A stretch of DNA of 58,059 nt from Deltaproteobacteria bacterium UBA2221 (lineage in GTDB: Bacteria > Desulfobacterota > Syntrophorhabdia > Syntrophorhabdales > WCHB1-27), in contig DCUF01000034.1 of assembly GCA_002328485.1 (NCBI GenBank), positions 1 to 58,059 on the forward strand. Reading direction: 5' to 3'. Positions within the stretch are counted from its first letter, which is position 1, and the number at the start of each line of letters is the position of its first letter. Of this stretch, positions 43,540-53,341 are shown piece by piece. The notes under the pieces were generated by a model. It worked only from the letters and a program-made list of their open reading frames with translations. It had not been told where the DNA came from and did no database searches. The translations under genes and the position numbers were made by a program.

Positions 43540-43799
43540 TGCCCGCCAGTTCTACGATGACCCCTCACCCGTTATTTTATCCCATCGGCCTGCGTCAAGA
43601 CATAGAGTACACATAAAGAAGGGCTCCCATCTTGTAAAAAATTGCAACGCCCCGGGGCCGGCCAATTGTCCGGTCTTTCCCTACCGAACAGAGGGGGTAA
43701 AGAAGAAAAGACTTGACGTGGGTACCCTCAAGTAGGTAAATAACGCTCAAATCAAAAAAAAATGGATGTGTTCATGATCCGTATCACGAGGTACATTGA

Positions 43800-44219
43800 A
43801 TGTTCGACTTGAACCTTATTCTTCCTGCCACTGCGCTGGGTATCTCTCGCCTATCGGACATTCCGGGGAATCTGCATCTACTTTTCAGCAAGAATACCAA
43901 TGACAAGGCTTCCATTTTTGCGGGATCTATCTTTTCTCTAGCGGCCCTTTCCGGCTACGATACCGTTGTGCATAGAAGAGACGAACTTGGCCTCCAGGGG
44001 GACGTCTTCCTCGTTTCCTCTCGAATAGCGTATCAACAGCCCGCCCTTTGTGATCTCTTTACCCGAAGTGAAACCGTGGACGATCTTGTGCTCACCAAGA
44101 GGGCCAATCACAAGATGAGTGTCAGAGTGAAGGTCTTCAGCCAGGTCGATGGCAAGCGGTGTGCCAGCTTCGAGGGTGTGTACGTGATGAAGAGCCCGTC
44201 TTCGGGGTCAAGGCGATAG
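43800..44219 (+). CDS. Putative YiiD C-terminal-like hotdog thioesterase
   Basis: 139 residues. The segment NDKASIFAGSIFSLAALSGYDTVVHRR resembles the FAGSLFALAE helix of the YiiD_C putative thioesterase family, followed by beta-like VFLVSSRIAYQQPALCD and HKMSVRVKVFSQVDGKRCASFEGVYVMK. Role unknown; acyl-CoA or acyl-ACP hydrolysis is inferred. No strong ribosome site is visible before the ATG. Confidence 0.6.
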   Translation: MFDLNLILPATALGISRLSDIPGNLHLLFSKNTNDKASIFAGSIFSLAALSGYDTVVHRRDELGLQGDVFLVSSRIAYQQPALCDLFTRSETVDDLVLTKRANHKMSVRVKVFSQVDGKRCASFEGVYVMKSPSSGSRR

Positions 44220-44366
44220 CTTTCCTCCTATCTGCCTGATGAATTTTGAAATCGCATCGTTCGGGACCCTCGGAGATACCCGCTCCCGTAAGGCGAGAAG
44301 GCATTATACACCGACGGTTGAGGGCTGAAACCTCTCTGTGCGTCGATCACCGAACCGAATCCCCCC

Positions 44367-44981
44367 TTAGCGGCTTCCGTCGATAAGCCTCTCCATCTCC
44401 GATACGGTCCTTTGAAATTCCTCGACCAGGAATCCCCCGCCCTTTGCCGCCCCAAAGATCTCTTTAAGAGAGCGATAGAACCACAACTGGTCTTCCTTTC
44501 CGGCATTGAACCTGGACCAGAGAAGGTCTCCTTGGGTGTGATAGTCGGCGACAAGGCAGCGGGCATTGTCCAGCTTGTCTGCCAGGGATACTCGCCGCTC
44601 CTTGGGTCCCGCCGTCTCCAAACGGGATAAATAGGCTGCCTTTCGCCCCTTCCAGGGCGGTTTCGGACCTCCTCTGTAGTCGGGCGGAGTATCCGAGCAG
44701 GCCTCGACGAGAGCCCGCACTTCTTCTCCGAAACGCTCGGCAATGATTCTGGTGCTGGTGGTTTCAGGGTGATCCTCTAAGGCATCGTGGAGAAGCCCCG
44801 CTATAGCCTCCTCCTCCGTCCCACCGTCGAAAAGCACCAGGGCGCATACACTTAACAGGTGGGCTGCATAGGGTATGGAAGGCATCCCTTTTCGAACGTC
44901 AGTGCCATGGAGTTCCATGGCATAGGACAGGGCGTCAAGAAATCTTGGCGTTGCTATTGTCTCTGCTCTCTTCACAATCAT
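44367..44981 (-). CDS. HD-domain hydrolase (SpoT/RelA-like)
   Basis: 204 residues. HD motifs: YAAHLLSV..., HD in LLHDALEDHPETT, and a later D in SLADKLDNARCL, the pattern of the SpoT-type ppGpp hydrolase domain and stand-alone homologues. It lacks a synthetase domain, so it may hydrolyse (p)ppGpp or another nucleotide. The ATG at 44981 sits too close to its AGGAG; a GTG at 44975 has better spacing. No synthetase is near. Confidence 0.75.
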   Translation of the reverse strand: MIVKRAETIATPRFLDALSYAMELHGTDVRKGMPSIPYAAHLLSVCALVLFDGGTEEEAIAGLLHDALEDHPETTSTRIIAERFGEEVRALVEACSDTPPDYRGGPKPPWKGRKAAYLSRLETAGPKERRVSLADKLDNARCLVADYHTQGDLLWSRFNAGKEDQLWFYRSLKEIFGAAKGGGFLVEEFQRTVSEMERLIDGSR

Positions 44982-45226
44982 CTCCTTGCAGCGGGCAGGG
45001 TTTCACGGTCCCTGATCGGTGCCTCGACCGGGGTGGGCCTCCACTTTCTTCCCTCACCATCCCACGCTGACACCTTATAGCATGGACAAAAGGGGGTGTC
45101 TATTTGTTTAGACGGTCTCCGGGGCGGCGCTCACCAATGGGAGGAGAACGTGCCCCTCCCCCCGCTCTGTTTCGACGTCCCGACGACTATTAACGGGGAT
45201 TGATCGCTACCGGACGGTTCAGTGCG

Positions 45227-45664
45227 CTAGATGAGATGCCAGAAAACCCCGGCGAACACCATGTGCAACAGAAGTTGTTCAAGCCATGTGAACCTTCCCG
45301 CCCCCCTGCCGAGAACACCCAGCCCCGCAATGGGAAGGGCCGAAAAAAGCATAGCCAGCCAGAGCAGAAGTACGTAGATGGCAAAGAGGACCACATTGCC
45401 GGGGTCGAATTGAAACAGGTTGGTGAGGACAGCATACACAGCTCCAAAAATCCCGCTCGTTACAAGGTGGATAACAATGCCCAAGCAGTAGACCAAAGGG
45501 CGCGGCTGCCCTTGGGGGTTCTTCCCCATCATCCTGACCGCGAAGGAACCGTCTACCGCAATCAGACTCGATCCAAAAAAGCGAAGCCGATGGGCGATGT
45601 CAGAAACAAGGGCCATAAAGAATCCGCTCAAGAGGCCTGCAACAAATCCCCACCCTATGCTCAT
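45227..45664 (-). CDS. Small integral membrane protein
   Basis: 145 residues, about four hydrophobic segments (residues 1-25, 55-80, 87-112, 125-145), with a basic loop after TM1 (RLRFFGSSLIAVDGSF). GGGGTGAAGAA lies before the ATG. Family not recognised. It is 22 nt upstream of... the DUF2071 gene end, on the same strand, and probably follows it on one transcript. Confidence 0.65.
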   Translation of the reverse strand: MSIGWGFVAGLLSGFFMALVSDIAHRLRFFGSSLIAVDGSFAVRMMGKNPQGQPRPLVYCLGIVIHLVTSGIFGAVYAVLTNLFQFDPGNVVLFAIYVLLLWLAMLFSALPIAGLGVLGRGAGRFTWLEQLLLHMVFAGVFWHLI

Positions 45665-45686
45665 TTCTTCACCCCATCTCTCTTGT

Positions 45687-46412
45687 TTACCCCACTATCC
45701 TGGGGGGCAAATAGACCAGGAACTTCGCTTCCGGCACCAAGAATACACTGTGCGGCTTGTCCATCTCCTCCCGCTCCACGATCCCCAAGTGCTCCAGCAA
45801 AGGGAATTGGAGATCTATCAACTCGCAACGCAGGGGCTCGATAAACTGGTGTTTCACCCCAAAGGAGAGGAGTTTCTCCCGGGCATTTGCCTTCACGAAG
45901 CCGATGTCGGGGGCGGTTATGTGAACCGCAGCGTCATGCATTTCAGCACCGGGATCGGCTCCCCGCTGTTGCACAAGGCCACCTACCTCCACCATGATGC
46001 GGCCGTGGAAATCACCGTTCGCTCTGTAGCGACAGGCGCCAGAGGAATCCACCTCCCTTCGTATGTGCAAGTCAATCTTTTCCCACGGCAGACCGAGCAT
46101 CCGGGGAACTGCCAGGGCACCGAAGGATGTGATCCCGCTTTTGAAAAAAAAGACCCCCTGTTTACCGGTCATCGGGTCCTCCACATAGGTCCTGATGTTC
46201 ATCTGATTATAGTGCTGACGAGGCCAGGGGAGCCAGACTGGGCCTACATCGGTGTTCCTCATGGCAACAACCGAAACAAAGACCTCTTTCCCAATAGTGC
46301 TGAGGGGCAAGGAGGAGGGTACCAGGGCGTGGAGACGGGATGAGGGGACAAGGTAAGAAATGTAGAGGAGGTCCTTCAGCAGCGTCGATACGGTCCCAAA
46401 CCTCTGTAGCAT
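45687..46412 (-). CDS. DUF2071 / acetoacetate-decarboxylase-like protein
   Basis: 241 residues. The pattern RLHALVPSSLPLSTIGKEVFVSVVAMRN, then the beta-rich core and C-terminal SVFLVPEAKFLVYLPPRIVG, matches the YqjF/DUF2071 relatives of the acetoacetate decarboxylase fold. The Schiff-base lysine of acetoacetate decarboxylase is not obvious. Reaction unknown. Confidence 0.7.
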   Translation of the reverse strand: MLQRFGTVSTLLKDLLYISYLVPSSRLHALVPSSLPLSTIGKEVFVSVVAMRNTDVGPVWLPWPRQHYNQMNIRTYVEDPMTGKQGVFFFKSGITSFGALAVPRMLGLPWEKIDLHIRREVDSSGACRYRANGDFHGRIMVEVGGLVQQRGADPGAEMHDAAVHITAPDIGFVKANAREKLLSFGVKHQFIEPLRCELIDLQFPLLEHLGIVEREEMDKPHSVFLVPEAKFLVYLPPRIVG

Positions 46413-46493
46413 AGCTCTCCCCTCTCTCTATGGTTATGCGTCCGTTCGTTACCTTTTGCAATGGTTTCTTTTATCGACTACGATGAAGGGAGC

Positions 46494-47495
46494 ATGTCGA
46501 CGGGATCCATCTGCAGAATTTTTGTCACAGGTGCCACAGGTTTCATCGGTTCGAAGCTGATGGAAAGGTTACAGGGGGAAGGGTATATGCCGACGGCACT
46601 GATACGGCGAGGCGAGGAGTCCTCCCCCGGTAGGGTGCCGTATATTGAAGGAGACCCTGGCAAGCCGGGCCCCTGGCAATCAGAAGTCAAGAAGTTCGAT
46701 GCGGTGATAAACCTCGCGGGTTCTTCCATCTTCCGGCGTTGGACCCAAGAGGCAAAAAGAGAGATCCTTGAAAGTCGCCTGTCCTCAACACGCAATGTGG
46801 TTGATGCGATTCTGGCATCAGGCCGGAGCATCCCCCTCCTCAACGCATCAGGCGTCGGCTACTACGGCTTCCACGATGATGAGGAGCTTGACGAAGGTGA
46901 TCGCCCCGGTCGAAATTTCATCGCCGATCTCGCTCGACAGTGGGAAGATGAGGCCAAGCGGGTGTCGACCGGGGGCTCGCGGGTCGCTTTCTGCCGCTTT
47001 GGTATCGTCCTGGGAAGAGGCGGCGGCGCCATGGAGAAGATGACCAAGGCGGCTCGGTGGGGTGTGGGGGCGCCACTGGGGAACGGGAGGCAGTGGTTTT
47101 CTTGGATACATGAGGAGGACCTATCCCGTGCTTTTCTCTTTCTCCTAGGCCATGAGGGAATCGTCGGTCCCGTGAATTTTACCAGTCCTCATCCAATACG
47201 GAACGTTGAATTGATGGAGACCATGAGGGAGGTCATGGGGCGACGAGCTGTGGTGCCCAGGGTCCCCGCCATCCTTCTCAGGTTGATCTACCTTGAATTC
47301 TCCACCGTCTTTTTGAAAGGACAGCGGGTCCGTCCGGGGATTCTGTCGGGAAACGGGTTCCAGTTCCGTTTCCCTCACATCGACCAAGCCATTGCCGACC
47401 TTATTGCCTTAAGGGGATCGCCAAAACCACGAAACCAAGCAGACGCTATCTATCGGCTTGCCATCGGTCCAGAACAGAGCGAACAGTTTACATAA
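46494..47495 (+). CDS. Extended SDR, TIGR01777 (YfcH) family
   Basis: 333 residues from ATG 46494, with GAAGGGA upstream. The NAD loop IFVTGATGFIGSKL starts near residue 8. AVINLAGSSIFRRWTQEAKREILESR is the diagnostic YfcH segment, and NASGVGYYGFHDDEEL, then WFSWIHEEDLSRAFLFLLGHEG, fit the family. Nucleotide-sugar epimerase-like enzyme of unknown substrate, also linked to septum or iron-sulphur biology in some bacteria without proof here. Confidence 0.9.
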   Translation: MSTGSICRIFVTGATGFIGSKLMERLQGEGYMPTALIRRGEESSPGRVPYIEGDPGKPGPWQSEVKKFDAVINLAGSSIFRRWTQEAKREILESRLSSTRNVVDAILASGRSIPLLNASGVGYYGFHDDEELDEGDRPGRNFIADLARQWEDEAKRVSTGGSRVAFCRFGIVLGRGGGAMEKMTKAARWGVGAPLGNGRQWFSWIHEEDLSRAFLFLLGHEGIVGPVNFTSPHPIRNVELMETMREVMGRRAVVPRVPAILLRLIYLEFSTVFLKGQRVRPGILSGNGFQFRFPHIDQAIADLIALRGSPKPRNQADAIYRLAIGPEQSEQFT

Positions 47496-47681
47496 CTGCA
47501 TCTTTCGACGGCCCCAAAACTGTAGAAATCTGCTGCTCTTTTAGGGGTACCGCAAGCATGGCCCACCACGTGAGGACCAGGTCGAACGACTCATATGGCT
47601 TGTCTGGAAGGATAAGGAAATGGTAGAAAGGAGATCATCCGATGTAGAGACCCCACGGAAAGGAGATAGCGAGGAGTTACT

Positions 47682-48407
47682 ATGAGAGTAGATCGACAGA
47701 GAATGGGTAAGACCGTCGTCCCGATCATAATGGCCGTCTTGTTGTTCTGGGCCATAACGACAATAATACCTTGTCGGGCGGCGGCGGATGGAAAGCAGCT
47801 CGCGGCTCGGCACCTTGTGGAAAGGGCAGTCTTAACCCTGGAGACGTTTGCGAGCGCGGACGAAATGGAGGCTTTTCGAAGCCTCATCCGGGATGCCGAG
47901 GGCGTTTTCATTGCACCCCAGGTCCTGAAAGGGGCTTTTGTTGTTGGCGCCTCTGGGGGAAGCGGGGTGTTTATCGCCCGCTGTAGCCTGACTCGTCAAT
48001 GGATGGGCCCGGCCTTCTACACCATAGGCGAAGCAAGCCTCGGTTTTCAAATTGGCGGCTCCTCGTCGGAGGTGATTCTGCTGGCTATGACAAGACGAGG
48101 GGTGAACGCCCTTCTTGAAAGCAGCATTAAGCTCGGTGGAGACATCGGCGTTGCCGTTGGGCCGGTCGGTATGGGGGCTGCTGCTTCGACCGCGAATCTA
48201 AGCGTCGATATCGTGAGTTTCGCCCGCAAAAAAGGGTTGTATGCCGGTGTCTCAGTAGACGGGGCAATCGTTAAGACACGGAATGACCTGAATAATGCGT
48301 ATTACGGGGGAATCACTACTGCATCCGATGTTTTTCTGAAACGGACTGCTTCGCAGCCTCACGCAGCAGGACTGCTCCAGGCGGTGGCCAGGCTGGCGAA
48401 ACCTTGA
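47682..48407 (+). CDS. SYLF/Ysc84-domain exported protein
   Basis: 241 residues from ATG 47682, with GAGGAG upstream. A signal-like hydrophobic segment (12-33) is followed by the SYLF domain: AEGVFIAPQVLKGAFVVGASGGSGV, GPAFYTIGEASLGFQIGG, and the C-terminal SVDIVSFARKKGLYAGVSVDGAIV. SYLF domains bind phosphoinositides in eukaryotes; in bacteria the role is uncertain, probably lipid or membrane binding in the periplasm. Confidence 0.88.
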   Translation: MRVDRQRMGKTVVPIIMAVLLFWAITTIIPCRAAADGKQLAARHLVERAVLTLETFASADEMEAFRSLIRDAEGVFIAPQVLKGAFVVGASGGSGVFIARCSLTRQWMGPAFYTIGEASLGFQIGGSSSEVILLAMTRRGVNALLESSIKLGGDIGVAVGPVGMGAAASTANLSVDIVSFARKKGLYAGVSVDGAIVKTRNDLNNAYYGGITTASDVFLKRTASQPHAAGLLQAVARLAKP

Positions 48408-48618
48408 GGCAGAGGAAACCTCTATCTCGTGATCAACTCATGGAAGAAAAGCGGGGTTGGAGGGTAGGTGCTCAGGGAAGGGTTGGAGTCGATTCTGAGC
48501 CAGGATATTTCGGGGGAGGACTTAGAAAAACGTGAACAGAAAAGTAAGCAGGCCACTGAGTGAGACGAAAAAAGTGTGAATTATCGGCAAACCGTCAGAT
48601 AGGTAGCAAATGTAGACA

Positions 48619-50178
48619 TTATTCGGCGTCTGCAGGGAGCACCGAAAGCAATCTTGTATACAACTGCTTTTTGCTCTGTACCCCTTTGATAAAGTCCCAG
48701 GGGAAGACCTCATCCTTTCCTCTCTGTCTCGTCGCATAAAAATTGAGATTGATCGGACTTTCACGCATGATACGGGTCAGGTTGTGATCCTCCTCGGCAA
48801 AGCTGGAGATCACCCCCTGTAATCGGCGGTCGCCCCGGGAAAAAACGGCCTGAACGAAACTGTACTTAACCGATTCATGGGTAAAGTAGGTGTTCGGGAC
48901 CCTGGCGAGGCCGCGCTTGAGGAGATTGATCTTCGCCTTGAGATCCTTCATGTCTGCCATGGGAAGCCACTGAAAGGGCGTGGCCGCCTTTGGCACAAAG
49001 GGACTGGCATGGACGGTGATGCTCCCCACCGAACCCCTTTTCGCGCCCTGCTTGATCATCAGATTCATGGCATGTTTGGCCAGGCCCACGATCCTCTCCA
49101 CGTCCGCTGCGGTCTCTGAGGGGACCCCGATCATAAAATAGAGCTTGAGATGAAAGGACTTGAGGGCCGCGATGGCCTCAATCTTGGCGTAGAGCTCGTC
49201 ATCTTTTACTGGCTTGCCCAGAAGCGCTCGGAGCCGTTCGGTGCCCGCTTCGATACCGAAGGTAAGGGTCTTGACCTCGTCCCTAATGAGATCGATCACC
49301 TCCAGGGACACCTCATCGACACGAAGGGAGGGCAGGTGGACCCGAAGCCCCTTCTCTTTCAGACCTCTGATCAGACCGGCGAGGTCAGGGTGGAAAGAAA
49401 CGCCACCGCCGATGATGCCCACATCCTTTATCCCCTCCTGCAGCTCCTCACGTCGTTCATGGAGAAACCGATTCGTATTGCCCGTGAGGCAGAAGGGACA
49501 ACGAGAGGGGCACCCCCTGGTCCCTTCAAGGAGAAGCATGTCCGAGAATTCGGTCTTGTCGGAGACGATGGCAGAGGAGGCCAGATGCACCCCGCGGTAG
49601 CGGGCGATCTCAACGGCAAACCCCTCAGGATTAAAATCCCTCACTGTCCCAGCGTCATTGTAGCCCACCTCGAGCCCACGGGGGTTGTACATCCATGGCC
49701 AGGCCGAAAGACCGTCTAGAACCTCTTGCCTCCTTTTCCCCCGCAGGGTACGGTATCGCTCCATCATGGCACTCAGGGTTGTCTCGATATCACCCATGAC
49801 AAAGAGGTCAACAAATGGTGAGATGGGCTCAGGGTTGGCCATGACGCACATGCCGCCCGCAATAACGAGAGGCTCTCGGCCGGTCCTTTCGTCAGCGATG
49901 GGGTGTATGGACGCATCCTTGAGGCCCCGGACGAGATTGGGGTAATCCATCTCGAAGGAAAAGGTGAAGAAGACTAACTCAAAGCTTTTGAGGGGATGGC
50001 CTGATTCAACGGAACGGGGGGGCTTTCCCGGCTCGAGAAAGATCCGTTCACAGACGACATCAGACATGCCGTTGAGGGTACTGTAGAGCAGGTGGACAGC
50101 CAGGTTGGACATGCCCACGTAGTAGGTATTGGGGTAGGCCACACAGACGGGGATGCGGTCCTTCCACTTCTTGACCAC
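48619..50178 (-). CDS. B12-type radical SAM protein
   Basis: 519 residues from GTG 50178. The N-terminal region (1-180) has the cobalamin-domain style VCVAYPNTYYVGMSNLAVHLLYSTLN. The radical SAM motif GCPSRCPFC is near residue 240, then IGGGVSFHPDLAGLIRGL and TFGIEAGTERLRALLGKP. It matches the N-terminal half of TIGR03960-type proteins, which are often fused to a C-terminal part missing here. It is last in the ftsZ operon, 49 nt downstream. Confidence 0.88.
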   Translation of the reverse strand: MVKKWKDRIPVCVAYPNTYYVGMSNLAVHLLYSTLNGMSDVVCERIFLEPGKPPRSVESGHPLKSFELVFFTFSFEMDYPNLVRGLKDASIHPIADERTGREPLVIAGGMCVMANPEPISPFVDLFVMGDIETTLSAMMERYRTLRGKRRQEVLDGLSAWPWMYNPRGLEVGYNDAGTVRDFNPEGFAVEIARYRGVHLASSAIVSDKTEFSDMLLLEGTRGCPSRCPFCLTGNTNRFLHERREELQEGIKDVGIIGGGVSFHPDLAGLIRGLKEKGLRVHLPSLRVDEVSLEVIDLIRDEVKTLTFGIEAGTERLRALLGKPVKDDELYAKIEAIAALKSFHLKLYFMIGVPSETAADVERIVGLAKHAMNLMIKQGAKRGSVGSITVHASPFVPKAATPFQWLPMADMKDLKAKINLLKRGLARVPNTYFTHESVKYSFVQAVFSRGDRRLQGVISSFAEEDHNLTRIMRESPINLNFYATRQRGKDEVFPWDFIKGVQSKKQLYTRLLSVLPADAE

Positions 50179-50227
50179 GGCCCCCTTTTCGAAGGGGGCC
50201 GGTTGTTCTTTGTGTATCGGTCGGTTA

Positions 50228-51382
50228 CTAATCTGCCTGCTTCCTCAGGAACGTAGGGATGTCATAGCGCTCGTCGTCCAGGTCGGTGGAGGACGAATTC
50301 TGCTTGGGCTTTACGTCTCTATAATCAATGGTGACCTTTCTTTTCATGAAGGTGGGTACGCTCCGCTCTTCGAAAAGACGCTCGTTTCTGACGATCTGGA
50401 TGGGGTCTTCCTGTTGTTTGACCACCTGCTCCTCGAAACCTGTGGCAATGACCGTGATTCGCACCGTATCTTCCATGGAGTCATCAAAAACCAGACCCCA
50501 GATCACCCGGGCGTCTTCGTGAGCCTGTTCCTGAATAAGACTCGAGGCCTCGTGGACCTCGTGGAGGGTCATGCTCGATGAACCGGTTACATTGATGAGC
50601 ACGCCTTTCGCCCCATGGATAGATATGTCTTCCAGAAGAGGGCTCGATATGGCTTTCTGGGCAGCGTCAATCGCCCTTCCCTCGCCCGATCCGATGCCCA
50701 CGCCCATGATGGCCATGCCCTTCTCGCTCATGACGGTCTTCACATCGGCAAAGTCGACATTCACGTGACCAGAGGAGATGATCAGATCCGATATGCTTCG
50801 TACGGCGTAGAGTAGGACCTCATCGGCACGGAAAAAGGCGTCCTTGATGGTCATGTTCTTGCCGCCCACGGACAGAAGCCTCTGGTTCGGGATGGTAATA
50901 AGGGTATCGACTTTTGATTTCAGGGTCTCGAGGCCTTCCTCAGCCTGAAGATCCCTCGTCTTTCCCTCGAAGGCGAAGGGCTTCGTGACAACGGCAACGG
51001 TAAGGGCTCCCAGCTCCTTGGAGACCTCGGCGATAACTGAGGAGGCCCCGGTACCCGTTCCACCCCCTAAACCGCAGGTGATAAAGACCATATCGGCACC
51101 TTTCAGGTATTCTGCGATCTGATCCACGTCTTCGAGGGCAGCCTGCTTACCCACCTCGGGGTTGGCGCCTGCCCCAAGACCGCGGGTCAGCTTTGTGCCG
51201 ATCTGTATCTTAACGGGGGCTCGGTTCATATGGAGCGACTGGGTGTCCGTGTTGATGGCCAGAAATTCCACTCCCAGAAGCCCGGCATCAACCATGTTGT
51301 TGATGGCGTTGCACCCGCCTCCTCCGACCCCGACGACCTTCAGCTTTGCAGAAAAACCGTTGCTCTCATCCAGATAGAACAT
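50228..51382 (-). CDS. ftsZ: Cell division protein FtsZ
   Basis: 384 residues, tubulin-like GTPase that forms the division ring. The GTP loop GGGTGTGAS, the tubulin-type GVGGGGCNAINN, the synergy-loop region VNVDFADVKTVMS and the C-terminal conserved peptide YDIPTFLRKQAD, which binds FtsA, are all present. Follows ftsA by 12 nt. Confidence 0.98.
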   Translation of the reverse strand: MFYLDESNGFSAKLKVVGVGGGGCNAINNMVDAGLLGVEFLAINTDTQSLHMNRAPVKIQIGTKLTRGLGAGANPEVGKQAALEDVDQIAEYLKGADMVFITCGLGGGTGTGASSVIAEVSKELGALTVAVVTKPFAFEGKTRDLQAEEGLETLKSKVDTLITIPNQRLLSVGGKNMTIKDAFFRADEVLLYAVRSISDLIISSGHVNVDFADVKTVMSEKGMAIMGVGIGSGEGRAIDAAQKAISSPLLEDISIHGAKGVLINVTGSSSMTLHEVHEASSLIQEQAHEDARVIWGLVFDDSMEDTVRITVIATGFEEQVVKQQEDPIQIVRNERLFEERSVPTFMKRKVTIDYRDVKPKQNSSSTDLDDERYDIPTFLRKQAD

Positions 51383-51394
51383 GTCGCGCCCCCC

Positions 51395-52636
51395 TTAGAA
51401 TATATCTTTAAACAATTCCTTGATCCGTTTCACCATCTTTTGATCGAGCAGCCGCCTGAAGGCGTCGCGCCGCTCGTAGCCGCCCTTGCGCATCCTGTTG
51501 TTCTTGAATCCCTGGAGTACAAGGCCCACACCCGTGGCATAGATCGGATTATTGACCACATCGACGAGACCACCCACCCCGATCGGATAGCCCCTGCGCA
51601 CAGGGAGGCCGAACACCGATTCGGCGAGCTCCGACAAACCTTCGAGGTTGGCGCAGCCGCCCGTGAGAACGACGCCCGAGGCCATTACCTTCTCGCATCC
51701 CGATTTCTTGATCTCTTCATGGATAAGGGTCAGGATCTCGTCAACCCTCGGCTCGATGATATCGGCAAGGGTCTTTCGCATCAGGGTTCTCGGCTTTCTT
51801 CCCCCGACGCTCGGCACCTCTATGGTCTCGTTGGGTCCAACCATGGAGGACACGGCGCAGCCGTACCGCTTCTTGATCTTTTCAGCGTCCTCAAGGGGTG
51901 TCCGAAGCCCAATGGCGATATCACTCGTTATATGATTGCCGCCCAGGGGCAGCACAGAGGTATATCTGATGGCCCCATTGGCGTAGACCGCGATGTCGCT
52001 CGTGCCTCCACCGATATCAACCAACGCCACACCAATCTCGGTCTCCTCGGGACTCACCGTGGCCTCGGCAGAGGCTAGCTGCCCCAGCACCAGATCGTCT
52101 ATGGAAAGACCGCCCAGGTAGCAGCACTTTATGATGTTTTGAGCAGAGGTAACGGCCCCGGTGACGATATGAACCTTCACCTCCAGCCTCACACCGCTCA
52201 TCCCTACCGGGTCTCTGATCCCGTCCTGATCATCAACGATATACTCCTGGGGAATGACGTGGAGCAGCTCCCTGTCCGCAGGGATCGCCACGGCCTTTGC
52301 CGCGTCTATGGCCCTGGCAATATCGTCCCTCCGTACCTCTTTGTCCTTAACGGCCACCACCCCGTTCGAATTGAAGCTCTTGATATGGGCGCCCGCAATT
52401 CCGGTCAGGCATCCGCTGATCTTGATGCCCGCCATCAGCTCAGCCTCCTCAACAGCCTTCTTGACGGAATTGACGGTGCTGTCTATGTTCACTACCACGC
52501 CCTTTCGTAAGCCCGAAGACGGATAGGAGCCGATCCCGGCGATGTTCACCTTGCCGTCCACAATCTTTGCGACGACCACACATATCTTGGTGGTGCCCAC
52601 ATCGAGACCCACGACAAAGCCTGTATCTTCTGCCAT
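51395..52636 (-). CDS. ftsA: Cell division protein FtsA
   Basis: 413 residues, actin-like ATPase that anchors FtsZ to the membrane. Phosphate loop VVGLDVGTTKICVVVA, the SHS2 1C domain, VDIGGGTSDIAVYANGAI and VLTGGCANLEGL nucleotide motifs, and a C-terminal amphipathic tail (MVKRIKELFKDIF). 12 nt before ftsZ. Confidence 0.97.
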   Translation of the reverse strand: MAEDTGFVVGLDVGTTKICVVVAKIVDGKVNIAGIGSYPSSGLRKGVVVNIDSTVNSVKKAVEEAELMAGIKISGCLTGIAGAHIKSFNSNGVVAVKDKEVRRDDIARAIDAAKAVAIPADRELLHVIPQEYIVDDQDGIRDPVGMSGVRLEVKVHIVTGAVTSAQNIIKCCYLGGLSIDDLVLGQLASAEATVSPEETEIGVALVDIGGGTSDIAVYANGAIRYTSVLPLGGNHITSDIAIGLRTPLEDAEKIKKRYGCAVSSMVGPNETIEVPSVGGRKPRTLMRKTLADIIEPRVDEILTLIHEEIKKSGCEKVMASGVVLTGGCANLEGLSELAESVFGLPVRRGYPIGVGGLVDVVNNPIYATGVGLVLQGFKNNRMRKGGYERRDAFRRLLDQKMVKRIKELFKDIF

Positions 52637-52639
52637 CCT

Positions 52640-53341
52640 CTATCCCGTCCTCTCTTTTACGATAACGCCCTTCTCGAATCGTGCATCGATGCACCTGATC
52701 AAAAGGCCTCTCTTCTTGGCATCCTCCAGCACGGCAAAGGCCCGTTTCAGCCGCTCTCTCTGGTCTTCCTTGCCAAGAACGACCTCCACCGCCTCGTCGG
52801 CCATGATGGTCACATTTCCCTGGTCGTAGACGATCTCCTGGACCGCGTTTCTTTTGATTATGCCCTCGTCGGCCCACCTATTGAGGATCTTGAACGCCTT
52901 CTGGGCCTCCTGTTTGTCCGGGGCAGTAATCATGGTGAGGCCCCCTATTTTCTCCTTCATAAGGGTCCGGAAGGGAAGGCCTTCCTCATCCAGCACCTGC
53001 ACGGTGCCGTCTCTCGGTACCCACAGGGCGGACGGCTTCTTCTCCTGCACGTCAATCACCAACGAGAAGGGGAACACCCTCTTAACGCGCACCTCTCTCA
53101 CGAAGGGGTGCTTTCCCACGGCTGCCTTAAGCTGCTCCGCATCAATCCCAAAAATGCTGCTGTCTTTCAGGAAAGGACACGCCTTGCCCATCACGTCGCC
53201 GTCCGTCATCTGCTCTATGCCCTTGATCTTGATGTTCTTCAGGAGAAAGAACGGTTGACCGGAGGAGCAGATATAGATGACGGTCAACGTTGAGATGATC
53301 GACAGAGGAAGCAAAAAGAGGATGTATGCGGTCTTCTTCAT
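52640..53341 (-). CDS. ftsQ: Cell division protein FtsQ
   Basis: 233 residues. A short N-terminus, one membrane segment (about 5-27), then POTRA (FFLLKNIKIKGIEQMTDGDV onward) and the FtsQ beta domain. Links the divisome to wall synthesis. Three nt before ftsA and overlapping ddl by 4 nt. Confidence 0.9.
   Translation of the reverse strand: MKKTAYILFLLPLSIISTLTVIYICSSGQPFFLLKNIKIKGIEQMTDGDVMGKACPFLKDSSIFGIDAEQLKAAVGKHPFVREVRVKRVFPFSLVIDVQEKKPSALWVPRDGTVQVLDEEGLPFRTLMKEKIGGLTMITAPDKQEAQKAFKILNRWADEGIIKRNAVQEIVYDQGNVTIMADEAVEVVLGKEDQRERLKRAFAVLEDAKKRGLLIRCIDARFEKGVIVKERTG

Noticed and set aside
48654..48663. TTGTATACAA palindrome
   Set aside because: Inside the coding region of a radical SAM gene, away from any promoter; likely chance.
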